Assembly: GCA_030038435.1 (NCBI GenBank)
Contig: JASHOY010000411.1
Coordinates: 1-36,992, forward strand
Direction: 5' to 3'
Source: Acidobacteriaceae bacterium
Lineage (GTDB): Bacteria > Acidobacteriota > Terriglobia > Terriglobales > Acidobacteriaceae
Length of the DNA stretch: 36,992 nucleotides
Under the pieces are notes generated by a model, which was given only the letters and a program-made list of their open reading frames with translations, did not search any database and was not told the DNA's origin. The stretch's first letter is position 1; the number at the start of each line of letters is the position of its first letter. Below are positions 17,799 through 24,561 of the stretch, one piece after another. The translations under genes and the position numbers were made by a program.

Positions 17799-17824
17799 GT
17801 GGTTCTCCTTGGAAGCCGCCGCGG

Positions 17825-19015
17825 TCAGAATTCAATCGGCTCGATCAGGTCGCGGTTAAGCTCGACGCCAAATCCGGGGGCATCGGAGAGAACGACATGA
17901 CCATTAACGGGAGGCGGTTCGCCGACAATCGCGTCGAAAATCGGGCGAACGCGCGTGCCGTCGCCGACAGTGAGATACTCAGCGAATGGCGAATTGAGAT
18001 TGGATTGCACGAAGTGGTAATTGTAGACGCCCGAACCATGAGGGATGACAGGCACGTTGTACGGCTTTGCGATGGCCGCAATGCGTCGGACCGCCGTAAG
18101 GCCGCCGCACCATTGCATTTCCGGCTGGATGACGTCGCAGGCGCGCGCGGCGAGAATTGCAGCAAAGGCCTTATAGTCGAATTCGAGGTTGCCGATGGCG
18201 ACCTGGATGGGCGAGATATGCGCGCGTAACTCGGCATTCATCTTCTCTGCCGAGCCGTTCTCAAGTGGATCTTCGAACCATTTAATTTCCAAATCTCGAA
18301 CGCGTTCCGCCAGGCGCGTCGCAAATTCGAAATCCCAGGAGAGATAACAGTCCACCATCAGCTCCACTCCGGGGCCTAACTCAGCGCGGCAAACTTCGAG
18401 ACAGCGCTGCATTCTGATTAGTCCATCGCGGCGGTCCGCGGCGCCCCACGGAGCGGCAATTTTCACGCCAAGGAATCCCGTGTCCTTCCAACTGGCTATC
18501 AGTTCCGGATGCGTAGTCACATAACAAGGGATCGAGTCCTTGGTTTGACCGCCAAGCAGCTTGTAGACAGGTAGCTTAAGCGCCTTGCCCATCAGGTCCC
18601 AGAGCGCCAGATCGACGCCACTGATCGCCATGGCCGTCAATCCTCCAAGACCGTAGGGGAGCGTGGCGCGATACATCTGGTCCCAGATCTTCTCAATGTT
18701 GTAAGGATCTTCACCGATCAAAAAGCGGCTGAAGTGCCGTGCGATCAAGAGACAGGCGGCCGCCCCGCCGCCGTAATTGGCTGCGAAACCGGTGACTCCC
18801 TCATCGGTGAGGATTTCGATTGCGTACGGATCCTGGCCGGGCCCCATCCATAAAGAGCGAAGGCGGGCGAAACGGGGGTAAATCGACATGGGATTGGCGA
18901 TCAGGGCGTGGGTTTGCCAGCCCCCACCCCAGTATTGCGATTCGCCAAACTCGGCGCCCCGCTCGCCCGTATTTCCGGAACGGATTCTGTAAAGGCGGAT
19001 TTCAACGATCTTCAT
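17825..19015 (-). CDS. Enolase-superfamily sugar-acid dehydratase, L-rhamnonate dehydratase-like
   Basis: Mandelate racemase/muconate lactonizing fold, 396 residues. It follows E. coli RhmD (recalled sequence) over its whole length: NPMSIYPRF, LWDLMGKALKLPVYKLLGG, VDCYLSWD (metal ligand Asp222), IKWFEDPL (Glu248), CGGLTAVRRIAAIAK, PHGSGVYNYH (catalytic His326) and the C-terminal PPPVNGHV...PGFGVELNRD. RhmD dehydrates L-rhamnonate to 2-keto-3-deoxy-L-rhamnonate. Two active-site positions differ: the third metal ligand aligns with Asn276 (VAIGN) rather than Glu, and the Asp partner of His326 is Glu299 (IQPE). The substrate may therefore be a related sugar acid. AGGAAG lies 7-8 nt before the ATG. 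First gene of the operon, divergent from the fusion regulator. Confidence 0.82.
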   Translation of the reverse strand: MKIVEIRLYRIRSGNTGERGAEFGESQYWGGGWQTHALIANPMSIYPRFARLRSLWMGPGQDPYAIEILTDEGVTGFAANYGGGAAACLLIARHFSRFLIGEDPYNIEKIWDQMYRATLPYGLGGLTAMAISGVDLALWDLMGKALKLPVYKLLGGQTKDSIPCYVTTHPELIASWKDTGFLGVKIAAPWGAADRRDGLIRMQRCLEVCRAELGPGVELMVDCYLSWDFEFATRLAERVRDLEIKWFEDPLENGSAEKMNAELRAHISPIQVAIGNLEFDYKAFAAILAARACDVIQPEMQWCGGLTAVRRIAAIAKPYNVPVIPHGSGVYNYHFVQSNLNSPFAEYLTVGDGTRVRPIFDAIVGEPPPVNGHVVLSDAPGFGVELNRDLIEPIEF

Positions 19016-19109
19016 ACACGCTCTTCCTGCGAGATCGAATCATCATGAATCATGAGTCAACCAACAACCTGAAACCTTGAGCAAGCCCTAAAATTCCCTG
19101 GCCCGAAGT

Positions 19110-19124
19110 TTGCGCCTGGCGCAA
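19110..19124. promoter_or_regulatory. Palindromic operator candidate, site 1
   Basis: TTGCGCCTGGCGCAA is a perfect 15-bp palindrome around a central base. It lies in the 163-bp divergent promoter region between the dehydratase operon and the IclR/binding-protein regulator, 55 bp before the regulator's ATG. A 13-of-15 match recurs at 20366-20380. This is the placement expected of an autoregulated operator; the binding protein is inferred. Confidence 0.6.
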
Positions 19125-19178
19125 TTATCCACTTCCATGACTATGCGTCGATGAACATAGATGCAATAATCGTTCGCG

Positions 19179-20324
19179 ATGCCCGGCTCATCTGCAGGTT
19201 CCGTCTCCCCCTATACGCTTGAGGGGGTCTCCCGCGCATGCAGCATCCTGCGTGCGTTTGAAGATGACCGTCAGGCGCTTTCCCTGACGGAAGTAGTGGA
19301 ACGCACAGGAGTCGAGCGCACCATCTGTTTCCGGCTGCTGCGGACGTTGTTAGATCAGGGATTGCTGCGACGCATCGACAAAACAAAATATGCATCGAAT
19401 GTGCGCATTTTAAGCGGCAAGCGCTTCCGCATCGGCTACGCGTCGCAAACCAGCGACTCGTTTTGCAGCGCATTAGCGCAGGGCTTGCGGTGGGCCGCCT
19501 CGGCGAGGCCCATCGATCTAATCGAAGTTGAGAATCGATATAGCATCAAAGTCGCGTTGCGCAACGCCGAGCAACTGGTGGCGCGAGGCGTGGACCTGGC
19601 CATTGAATTTCAAACCTACGAGCGTATCGGGGCGCGGGTCGCCCGGTTCTTCGAAGCAGCAGGGATTCCGCTCATCGCAGTAGAAATTCCCCACCCGAAT
19701 TCAGTCTTTCTAGGCGTAGATAACCAGCGTGCCGGCGCCGTCGCGGGCAAGGCGCTTTCAAAGGCGGCGCAGGCTCACTGGGGTGGGAAGTGCGACGAGG
19801 TGCTGTTTCTCGATCTCGACATTGCCGGCTCGCTGCCCCACCTGCGGCTTTCCAGCGCGCAAAGCATTTTACGAAACGGATTGAGCGCCAACTGCGTGTT
19901 CACTCATCTCGATTCGCGCGGTGAATTTGTTCGCTCCTTTGAATTGACGCGCCGCCACCTGCAATTTGTTTCCAGGCGGCGGACGCTGGTGACAGGGATC
20001 AACGACTACGCGGTGCTTGGCTCAGTGCGGGCATTCGAGGAGGCCGGCAGGAGAGACATGTGTCTGGCCGTGAGTCATGGTGGTGGGCCCGAAGCGCGGC
20101 GCGAGCTGCGTCTGCCCGGCTCTCCCCTTGTGGCCACAGTGGCCTTCTTCCCAGAGAGGTATGGGGAGAGCCTGCTTCTGCTTGCCCAGGACATCCTTAA
20201 CCGGAGGGCGACACCGCCCGCGATCTACATGCCGGTGCAGCTGCTCACACGCAAAAATGTCGACGATTTCTACCCTCTCGACGTTATTCCGGGTGCAGTC
20301 ACCGGCGAGAGTCCGCTCCGATAA
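19179..20324 (+). CDS. Transcriptional regulator: IclR-type HTH fused to sugar-binding (periplasmic-binding-protein-like) domain
   Basis: A 381-residue regulator. Residues about 12-75 form an IclR-type winged HTH (YTLEGVSRACSILRAFEDD, LSLTEVVERTGVERTICFRLLRTL, GLLRRID). From about 82 to 365 it is a type 1 periplasmic-binding-protein fold of the kind used by LacI and ribose-binding proteins: RIGYASQTSDSF, LVARGVDLAIEFQTY, IPLIAVEIPHPNSVFLGVDNQRAGAVAG, then LVTGINDYAVLGSVRAFEEAG. IclR proteins normally carry a GAF-like effector domain, so this pairing is unusual. No signal peptide, so it is cytoplasmic. It is divergent from the sugar-acid operon, and similar palindromes lie before and after it. 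It probably senses a sugar or sugar acid. The start at 19179 is the only in-frame ATG nearby; no strong ribosome-binding site is seen. Confidence 0.85.
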   Translation: MPGSSAGSVSPYTLEGVSRACSILRAFEDDRQALSLTEVVERTGVERTICFRLLRTLLDQGLLRRIDKTKYASNVRILSGKRFRIGYASQTSDSFCSALAQGLRWAASARPIDLIEVENRYSIKVALRNAEQLVARGVDLAIEFQTYERIGARVARFFEAAGIPLIAVEIPHPNSVFLGVDNQRAGAVAGKALSKAAQAHWGGKCDEVLFLDLDIAGSLPHLRLSSAQSILRNGLSANCVFTHLDSRGEFVRSFELTRRHLQFVSRRRTLVTGINDYAVLGSVRAFEEAGRRDMCLAVSHGGGPEARRELRLPGSPLVATVAFFPERYGESLLLLAQDILNRRATPPAIYMPVQLLTRKNVDDFYPLDVIPGAVTGESPLR

Positions 20325-20365
20325 GGTCGCGCCGAAGTTGCGCGCAATCCCGCGATGTCCATTTC

Positions 20366-20380
20366 TTGCGCCAAGCGCAA
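20366..20380. promoter_or_regulatory. Palindromic operator candidate, site 2
   Basis: TTGCGCCAAGCGCAA matches site 1 (19110-19124) at 13 of 15 positions, differing only in the centre, and keeps the TTGCGC/GCGCAA arms. A shorter version, TTGCGCGCAA, precedes it at 20338-20347. Together they flank the regulator gene and lie upstream of the receptor and rhamnosidase genes. Confidence 0.6.
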
Positions 20381-20589
20381 AGGTTGCCCCGGGTATGAAA
20401 TCGGACTTTACGGCTTCAGTTATGCGTCTAGCGTTTTTGATCGGACGGGGAAATACTCGTGGAAAGAGGAGCTGAAGGTGAGTATTCATCCGGCTCCGGC
20501 GAGGTCGGCAAGCGGGTTTGGGCTACTGATGCCCAAGCGCGGGGTTAAAAAGCAACCCTCGCCCGCTAAAATTACTTCGTAGTAACCGG

Positions 20590-20608
20590 TCTCTAAAAGC
20601 GCTAGAGA
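20590..20608. promoter_or_regulatory. 19-bp palindrome, possible operator
   Basis: TCTCTA at 20590-20595 and TAGAGA at 20603-20608 form a perfect inverted repeat around AAAGCGC. A related sequence, AAAGCGGTCTCT, recurs inside the promoter candidate near 20806-20817. It may bind a second regulator; none is identified. Confidence 0.4.
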
Positions 20609-20793
20609 GCATAGAGTAACCGCGGAGACGATTGAGCTGGCGAACCGCACGGACAATCCAGCGTCAGAGTGGTAAATTGCCGTTTAATGTCTCCCATCGT
20701 CTGTATCTTTAGAGCTGATAAGCCGTCGCCATCATTCCGGGCCGAAGAGTTCGTATTGGAAACTTTTGCCGGTTACGGGGGCAAAGAAATGGC

Positions 20794-20821
20794 TTGACAC
20801 CTGAGAAAGCGGTCTCTTAAT
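20794..20821 (+). promoter_or_regulatory. Sigma70-type promoter candidate
   Basis: TTGACA (20794-20799) is a perfect -35 box, followed by 16 bp and CTTAAT (20816-20821, four of six -10 matches). It would start transcription about 60 bp before the ribosome-binding site of the receptor fragment. Confidence 0.5.
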
Positions 20822-20886
20822 CTCTCATCCTGATTTGTGAGGCCGGTTTCATCCCGTCAACTCAGTTCCTTATGGAGGTTATCAGT

Positions 20887-21345
20887 ATGCACAGCCAGTT
20901 GGGCGTGATGAATTCAAACAACGCGGCGGCCGTTGCTGCACTGGCCCCGTATGCAACCGGTTATTTCAGTTACCAGTCGCCGGCGGTCGGCGCCGACAAT
21001 GCGCTCTGCGACGGGGTTTACAGCAACCTGAAGCAAGCCGCGCCCTACGTCACCGGCTATGCAGCCGTGGCGCCCTTCTTCGGCAGCCCCAAAAACAATG
21101 TCTCAGGGCCCGGCAACTGGAGGCTGAATGCCTCGCTGTTCAAAGACTTCACGACCTTCCATGAGCAATACCTGGAGTTCCGCGCCGACGCCTTCAACGT
21201 GCTGAACCATCCAAGCTACGCCAACCCTGGCAACACCGGCATCGACATAGGCGCCAACGTGGTCCAGATTACCGGAACGGGATTTGATCAGAACAATACC
21301 ATCGATGGTCGCTTTCTACAGTTCTCGGCTAAGTACGTGTTTTAG
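20887..21345 (+). pseudogene. C-terminal fragment of an Oar-like TonB-dependent receptor
   Basis: Acidobacterial TonB-dependent receptors with an N-terminal carboxypeptidase-regulatory domain are about 1000-1200 residues and end as this does: NWRLNASLFKDF, LEFRADAFNVLNHPSYANPG, and a terminal Phe in FLQFSAKYVF, the outer-membrane sorting signal. Only the last 152 residues are present. Signal peptide, TonB box, plug and most of the barrel are missing, so it should not be exported. Unexpectedly, a perfect GGAGG (20874-20878) lies 8 nt before ATG 20887 and a promoter candidate precedes it. The likely history is an internal deletion that left the promoter and the 3' end. The complete receptor would have imported rhamnosides for the hydrolases downstream. 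Confidence 0.8.
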
Positions 21346-21374
21346 AGCAGCAATTTGAGTTTGTCGGCATATGG

Positions 21375-21414
21375 CTCTTGAAGTCGTCATTCTGGTGAGG
21401 AACGACCTCAAGAG
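21375..21414. terminator. Imperfect 13-bp inverted repeat after the receptor fragment
   Basis: Arms 21375-21387 and 21402-21414 pair with a single A-C mismatch around a 14-nt loop. It sits 30 bp after the receptor stop and about 120 bp before the rhamnosidase gene. No T-run follows, so it may be a Rho-dependent end, an mRNA-protecting hairpin or an operator. Confidence 0.4.
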
Positions 21415-21532
21415 TGAAGTAGTGCTTCCAGGATCGTAAGGCTCGACCTTCTATGCTGACCTATTTCCAGAGCTTCACGATCCTTTCGCTAGTGAGATAG
21501 AGTTACCAAGTGGGGATAACTGCTTTTCCAAG

Positions 21533-24460
21533 ATGAAACAGAATCGGAGAACCTTTCTTCGCAATGGCGCTCTGGCTGGGGGAGCCATCCCTCTCCGGCG
21601 ATTGGTTCAGAGTGCACAGAACTCCTCCGCTTCCGCTGCTCCTCCCGGTGGCGCTGCGGGGAAAGACTCCCTCAGCGCGTTGCTTCGCGAGGAGTTTCAA
21701 TCACCGCCCAAGAAGTATCGCCCGGTGGCGCGCTGGTGGTGGCCAGGCAATGGAGTAGCTGACGAGGAATTGCGCCGTGAGATTGATGTGCTTGATAAAG
21801 CCGGATTTGGCGGTGCCGAGATACAGCCCTTCATCAAAGGTTTCGGAGTCAGTCAGTTTCCCAAAGCGGAGCAGCAGCGCATAGAGAGCTATGCGACACC
21901 GACCTTCTTTCGGCACGTGAGGACTGCAGTGGAGGAAGCGCGCAACCGGGGAATGTTCATCGACTACACGTTCGGTTCCGGATGGCCCTTCGGCGGCGGG
22001 ATGGCAATTACCCCGGAGCTTGCCGCAATTGAACTGCGCTCGACGCACATGTCGGTTGAGGGTCCGGCAAAGTTTAGGCAACGCTTGCAATTGCCCGCGG
22101 TGACCGATGGCGATCCTTCGCATGGCGCTGACATCCTCAACCGATTGCCCGAAGGGTGGTCTGAGCGCATGAGGAAACGCACCAAAGTGGTCGCCGTCGT
22201 GGCCGTGCGGGGCGAAGCGGCCGAATGGTATTTTAACCAAGGCGGCGGCCGTCGGGTTAGAAAGTCGGGGCGGCTCGATCGCGGCGCGTATGTCGATCTG
22301 ACCTCGCAGCTGCAGCCAGACAGCACTTTGGCTTGGAATGTGCCGCCCGGAACCTGGCAGCTATTTGTATTTTCGTCCGTACCAACCGGTCAGAAGGTCA
22401 ATGCAGGCGCCGGCAAAGGACCGCAGCTGGTGATGGATCACCTGAGCTCGGAGGCGTTTGCAGCGCACGCACAGCGTGTCGGCGGCAACGCTATCCCATT
22501 TCTAGGTGAATTCTTTGGCAACGGCTTGCGCGCAGTTTTCTGCGACAGCCTTGAGGTGCGGGCAAACCTCTTCTGGAGCGACGATTTTCTGACTGAATTC
22601 CATAGCCGTAGAGGATACGACTTATGGCCATATCTTCCCATCCTCAAGGTGCAAAGCGATGGTGAGCCATTCGGAAAGTTTGTCGACGTGCCAGTTTACG
22701 AGATGGCAGATATCGGGCCGCAAGTACGGCATGACTATCGCCTTACTGTCTCCGAACTTATGATGGAGCGATTCTACGATCAATTCAATCGATGGGCCCA
22801 CGCTCATAACCTGCTCTCGCGCACCCAGGCGCATGGCTCGCCGACCGATGTTTTGCGAACCTATGGCGAGGCAGATATTCCAGAGACGGAGGATCTCTAT
22901 GACAGTGGCTGTTACGACTTTCTCAAATTGGCGCCGTCGTCCGCACATGTCTATGGGCGCTCGATCGTCGGGAGCGAATCGTTTGTGTGGGCGAATGCCG
23001 TCTATCAGACAACGCCGGAGAGACTGAAACTCGCAGCGGACGAGTTACTGACTGCCGGTGTCAATGCGATTGTCTATCACGGTTTTCCGTATATATTGCC
23101 GGGCGTTCCACCTCCGGGTTGGCATCCGTTCACCGGCATCGATTCTGGCGCCTACTCGTCGCAGTGCAACGAGATGAATCCGCTCTGGCCTTACTTCGCG
23201 CAGCTCAATAGCTACATCACACGCTTGCAGTATATTTCGCAGAGAGGGAAGAATATCGCCGCGATTGCCCTGTACCGGAGTGATCTTCCCCATGGCGCCG
23301 AAGAGCAGCCACCGACGCCAAAGCTTAACCAGGCACTTATGGATGCCGGTTATAACTATGATCACATCAATGCCGACTCGCTATTGCGCTGTGTTGTCCT
23401 GAATCGGAAGCTGGAAACATTCGGCGGAGCAGGTTATAAGGGTCTTGTGCTTCCCCCGCTCAACGCCATAGGGCCGAAATTGGCTGAGAAGCTGGAGGAG
23501 TTTGCGAAGGCGGGTCTGGCGATTGTCTTTACCGGTGCAACACCCGCACAGGCGAACGGCCGGCTCGATAATGGCCGTAATACGCAGCGCGTCATATCGG
23601 CAATGGCCAATCTTCGTCAAAGCGGCAACGTTTATTTTGCGCCGGATCAAACGCATGCGCTAGCCGTAATCAAGCGAACGGTAACTCCAAACGTAAGCTT
23701 CCATGGGGAAGCATTGCCGTTTATTCAAAAGCGGATTGGAAGAATAGACGCATTCTTCCTGCGTAACCAATCGGACGCGGAGAAGCACTTGAGTGCTGAA
23801 TTCGAAGCGGAAGGATTGCCCGAGTTGTGGGATCCGTGGACCGGCCGCTTTACGGCGATCGCGAGCCATCGACGAATGGGAAAATGGGTTGAAGTGGAAC
23901 TTAAAATTGGACCTTACTCGTCGGCGTTGATCGTGTTCGATCTGCCTGGCGGGATGCCCCCGGAAACGGCCCCAAGGAGAGGAGCGCTGCTGCGAACGGT
24001 GGAGATCGGCGGGACCGGCTGGAAGCTTGCAGCGACAGGTCTTGCTCCGTCAGGCGAAACCACGGTAATTCGTCGCGATTTGCCTGCGCTGGTCGATTGG
24101 TCGCTCGATAGTGAGTTACGTGGGCTGTCGGGCCAGGGCGTCTATATGACTTCCTTCGCTCTGGAGTCTTCTCATGCCGGCAAACACTACATCTTAGATC
24201 TTGGCAACGTGAAGGATGTGGCTGAGGTTGCAGTGAATGGTCACCACGTGGAGACATTGCTATTGCGGCCTTACCGAACCGAGATCACAGAGTTTATTGC
24301 CTTAGGTGAGAATCAATTGCAGGTGACCGTTACTAATACGTTGTTTAATAGCATGGCGCTGCGAGAGCCGCGGCCATTTCATGCTGGCCCTGTTGATAAC
24401 CCTTCGGGGTTGATGTCAGGCGGATTAATTGGGCCGGTGAGACTTGAGATATTCGGCTGA
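21533..24460 (+). CDS. GH106 alpha-L-rhamnosidase, Tat-exported
   Basis: Releases L-rhamnose from plant or bacterial rhamnosides. The 975-residue protein starts with a twin-arginine signal (MKQNRRTFLRNGALAGGAIPL), so it should cross the inner membrane folded. GH106 landmarks include PVARWWWPGNGVADEELRREIDVLDKAGFGGAEIQPF (barrel entry), MFIDYTFGSGWPFGG, RTQAHGSPTDVLRTYGEADIPETED and FVWANAVYQTTPERLKLAADELLTAGVNAIVYHGF. The C-terminus (about 800-975) looks like a beta-sandwich with a galactose-binding-like repeat (YILDLGNVKDVAEVAVNGHHVETLLLRPYRTEIT). No strong ribosome-binding site precedes the ATG, but the signal sequence fixes the start. It follows the receptor fragment and precedes a second secreted hydrolase, and its product L-rhamnose would feed the divergent operon. 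Confidence 0.88.
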   Translation: MKQNRRTFLRNGALAGGAIPLRRLVQSAQNSSASAAPPGGAAGKDSLSALLREEFQSPPKKYRPVARWWWPGNGVADEELRREIDVLDKAGFGGAEIQPFIKGFGVSQFPKAEQQRIESYATPTFFRHVRTAVEEARNRGMFIDYTFGSGWPFGGGMAITPELAAIELRSTHMSVEGPAKFRQRLQLPAVTDGDPSHGADILNRLPEGWSERMRKRTKVVAVVAVRGEAAEWYFNQGGGRRVRKSGRLDRGAYVDLTSQLQPDSTLAWNVPPGTWQLFVFSSVPTGQKVNAGAGKGPQLVMDHLSSEAFAAHAQRVGGNAIPFLGEFFGNGLRAVFCDSLEVRANLFWSDDFLTEFHSRRGYDLWPYLPILKVQSDGEPFGKFVDVPVYEMADIGPQVRHDYRLTVSELMMERFYDQFNRWAHAHNLLSRTQAHGSPTDVLRTYGEADIPETEDLYDSGCYDFLKLAPSSAHVYGRSIVGSESFVWANAVYQTTPERLKLAADELLTAGVNAIVYHGFPYILPGVPPPGWHPFTGIDSGAYSSQCNEMNPLWPYFAQLNSYITRLQYISQRGKNIAAIALYRSDLPHGAEEQPPTPKLNQALMDAGYNYDHINADSLLRCVVLNRKLETFGGAGYKGLVLPPLNAIGPKLAEKLEEFAKAGLAIVFTGATPAQANGRLDNGRNTQRVISAMANLRQSGNVYFAPDQTHALAVIKRTVTPNVSFHGEALPFIQKRIGRIDAFFLRNQSDAEKHLSAEFEAEGLPELWDPWTGRFTAIASHRRMGKWVEVELKIGPYSSALIVFDLPGGMPPETAPRRGALLRTVEIGGTGWKLAATGLAPSGETTVIRRDLPALVDWSLDSELRGLSGQGVYMTSFALESSHAGKHYILDLGNVKDVAEVAVNGHHVETLLLRPYRTEITEFIALGENQLQVTVTNTLFNSMALREPRPFHAGPVDNPSGLMSGGLIGPVRLEIFG

Positions 24461-24493
24461 ATAACCTGCGCAATTGTATTGCGCGCGTTATTC
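24459..24493 (+). terminator. Strong stem-loop overlapping the rhamnosidase stop codon
   Basis: GAATAAC (24459-24465) pairs with GTTATTC (24487-24493), and inside it GCGCAAT (24468-24474) pairs with ATTGCGC (24478-24484) around a 3-nt loop, with only a 2x2 internal loop. The stem starts within the TGA. No T-run follows (AAGATTC), so a classical intrinsic terminator is doubtful; it may protect or end the rhamnosidase message. Confidence 0.5.
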
Positions 24494-24561
24494 AAGATTC
24501 TCATTATCGACTTTTGTTCAGTCATGGGCCTACATAATCAACGCGGCTTCAACCTGCGGGG

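Larger units (their letters stand above)
20325..20886. other. Long regulatory interval before the TonB-receptor fragment
   Basis: About 560 bp without a supported gene. It contains TTGCGCGCAA (20338-20347), the second operator-like palindrome (20366-20380), a different 19-bp palindrome at 20590-20608 flanked by two GTAACCG copies (20582 and 20616), and a promoter candidate at 20794-20821. The 75-residue open frame at 20355-20582 overlaps the palindrome and shows no domain; a protein relic cannot be excluded. Confidence 0.55.
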
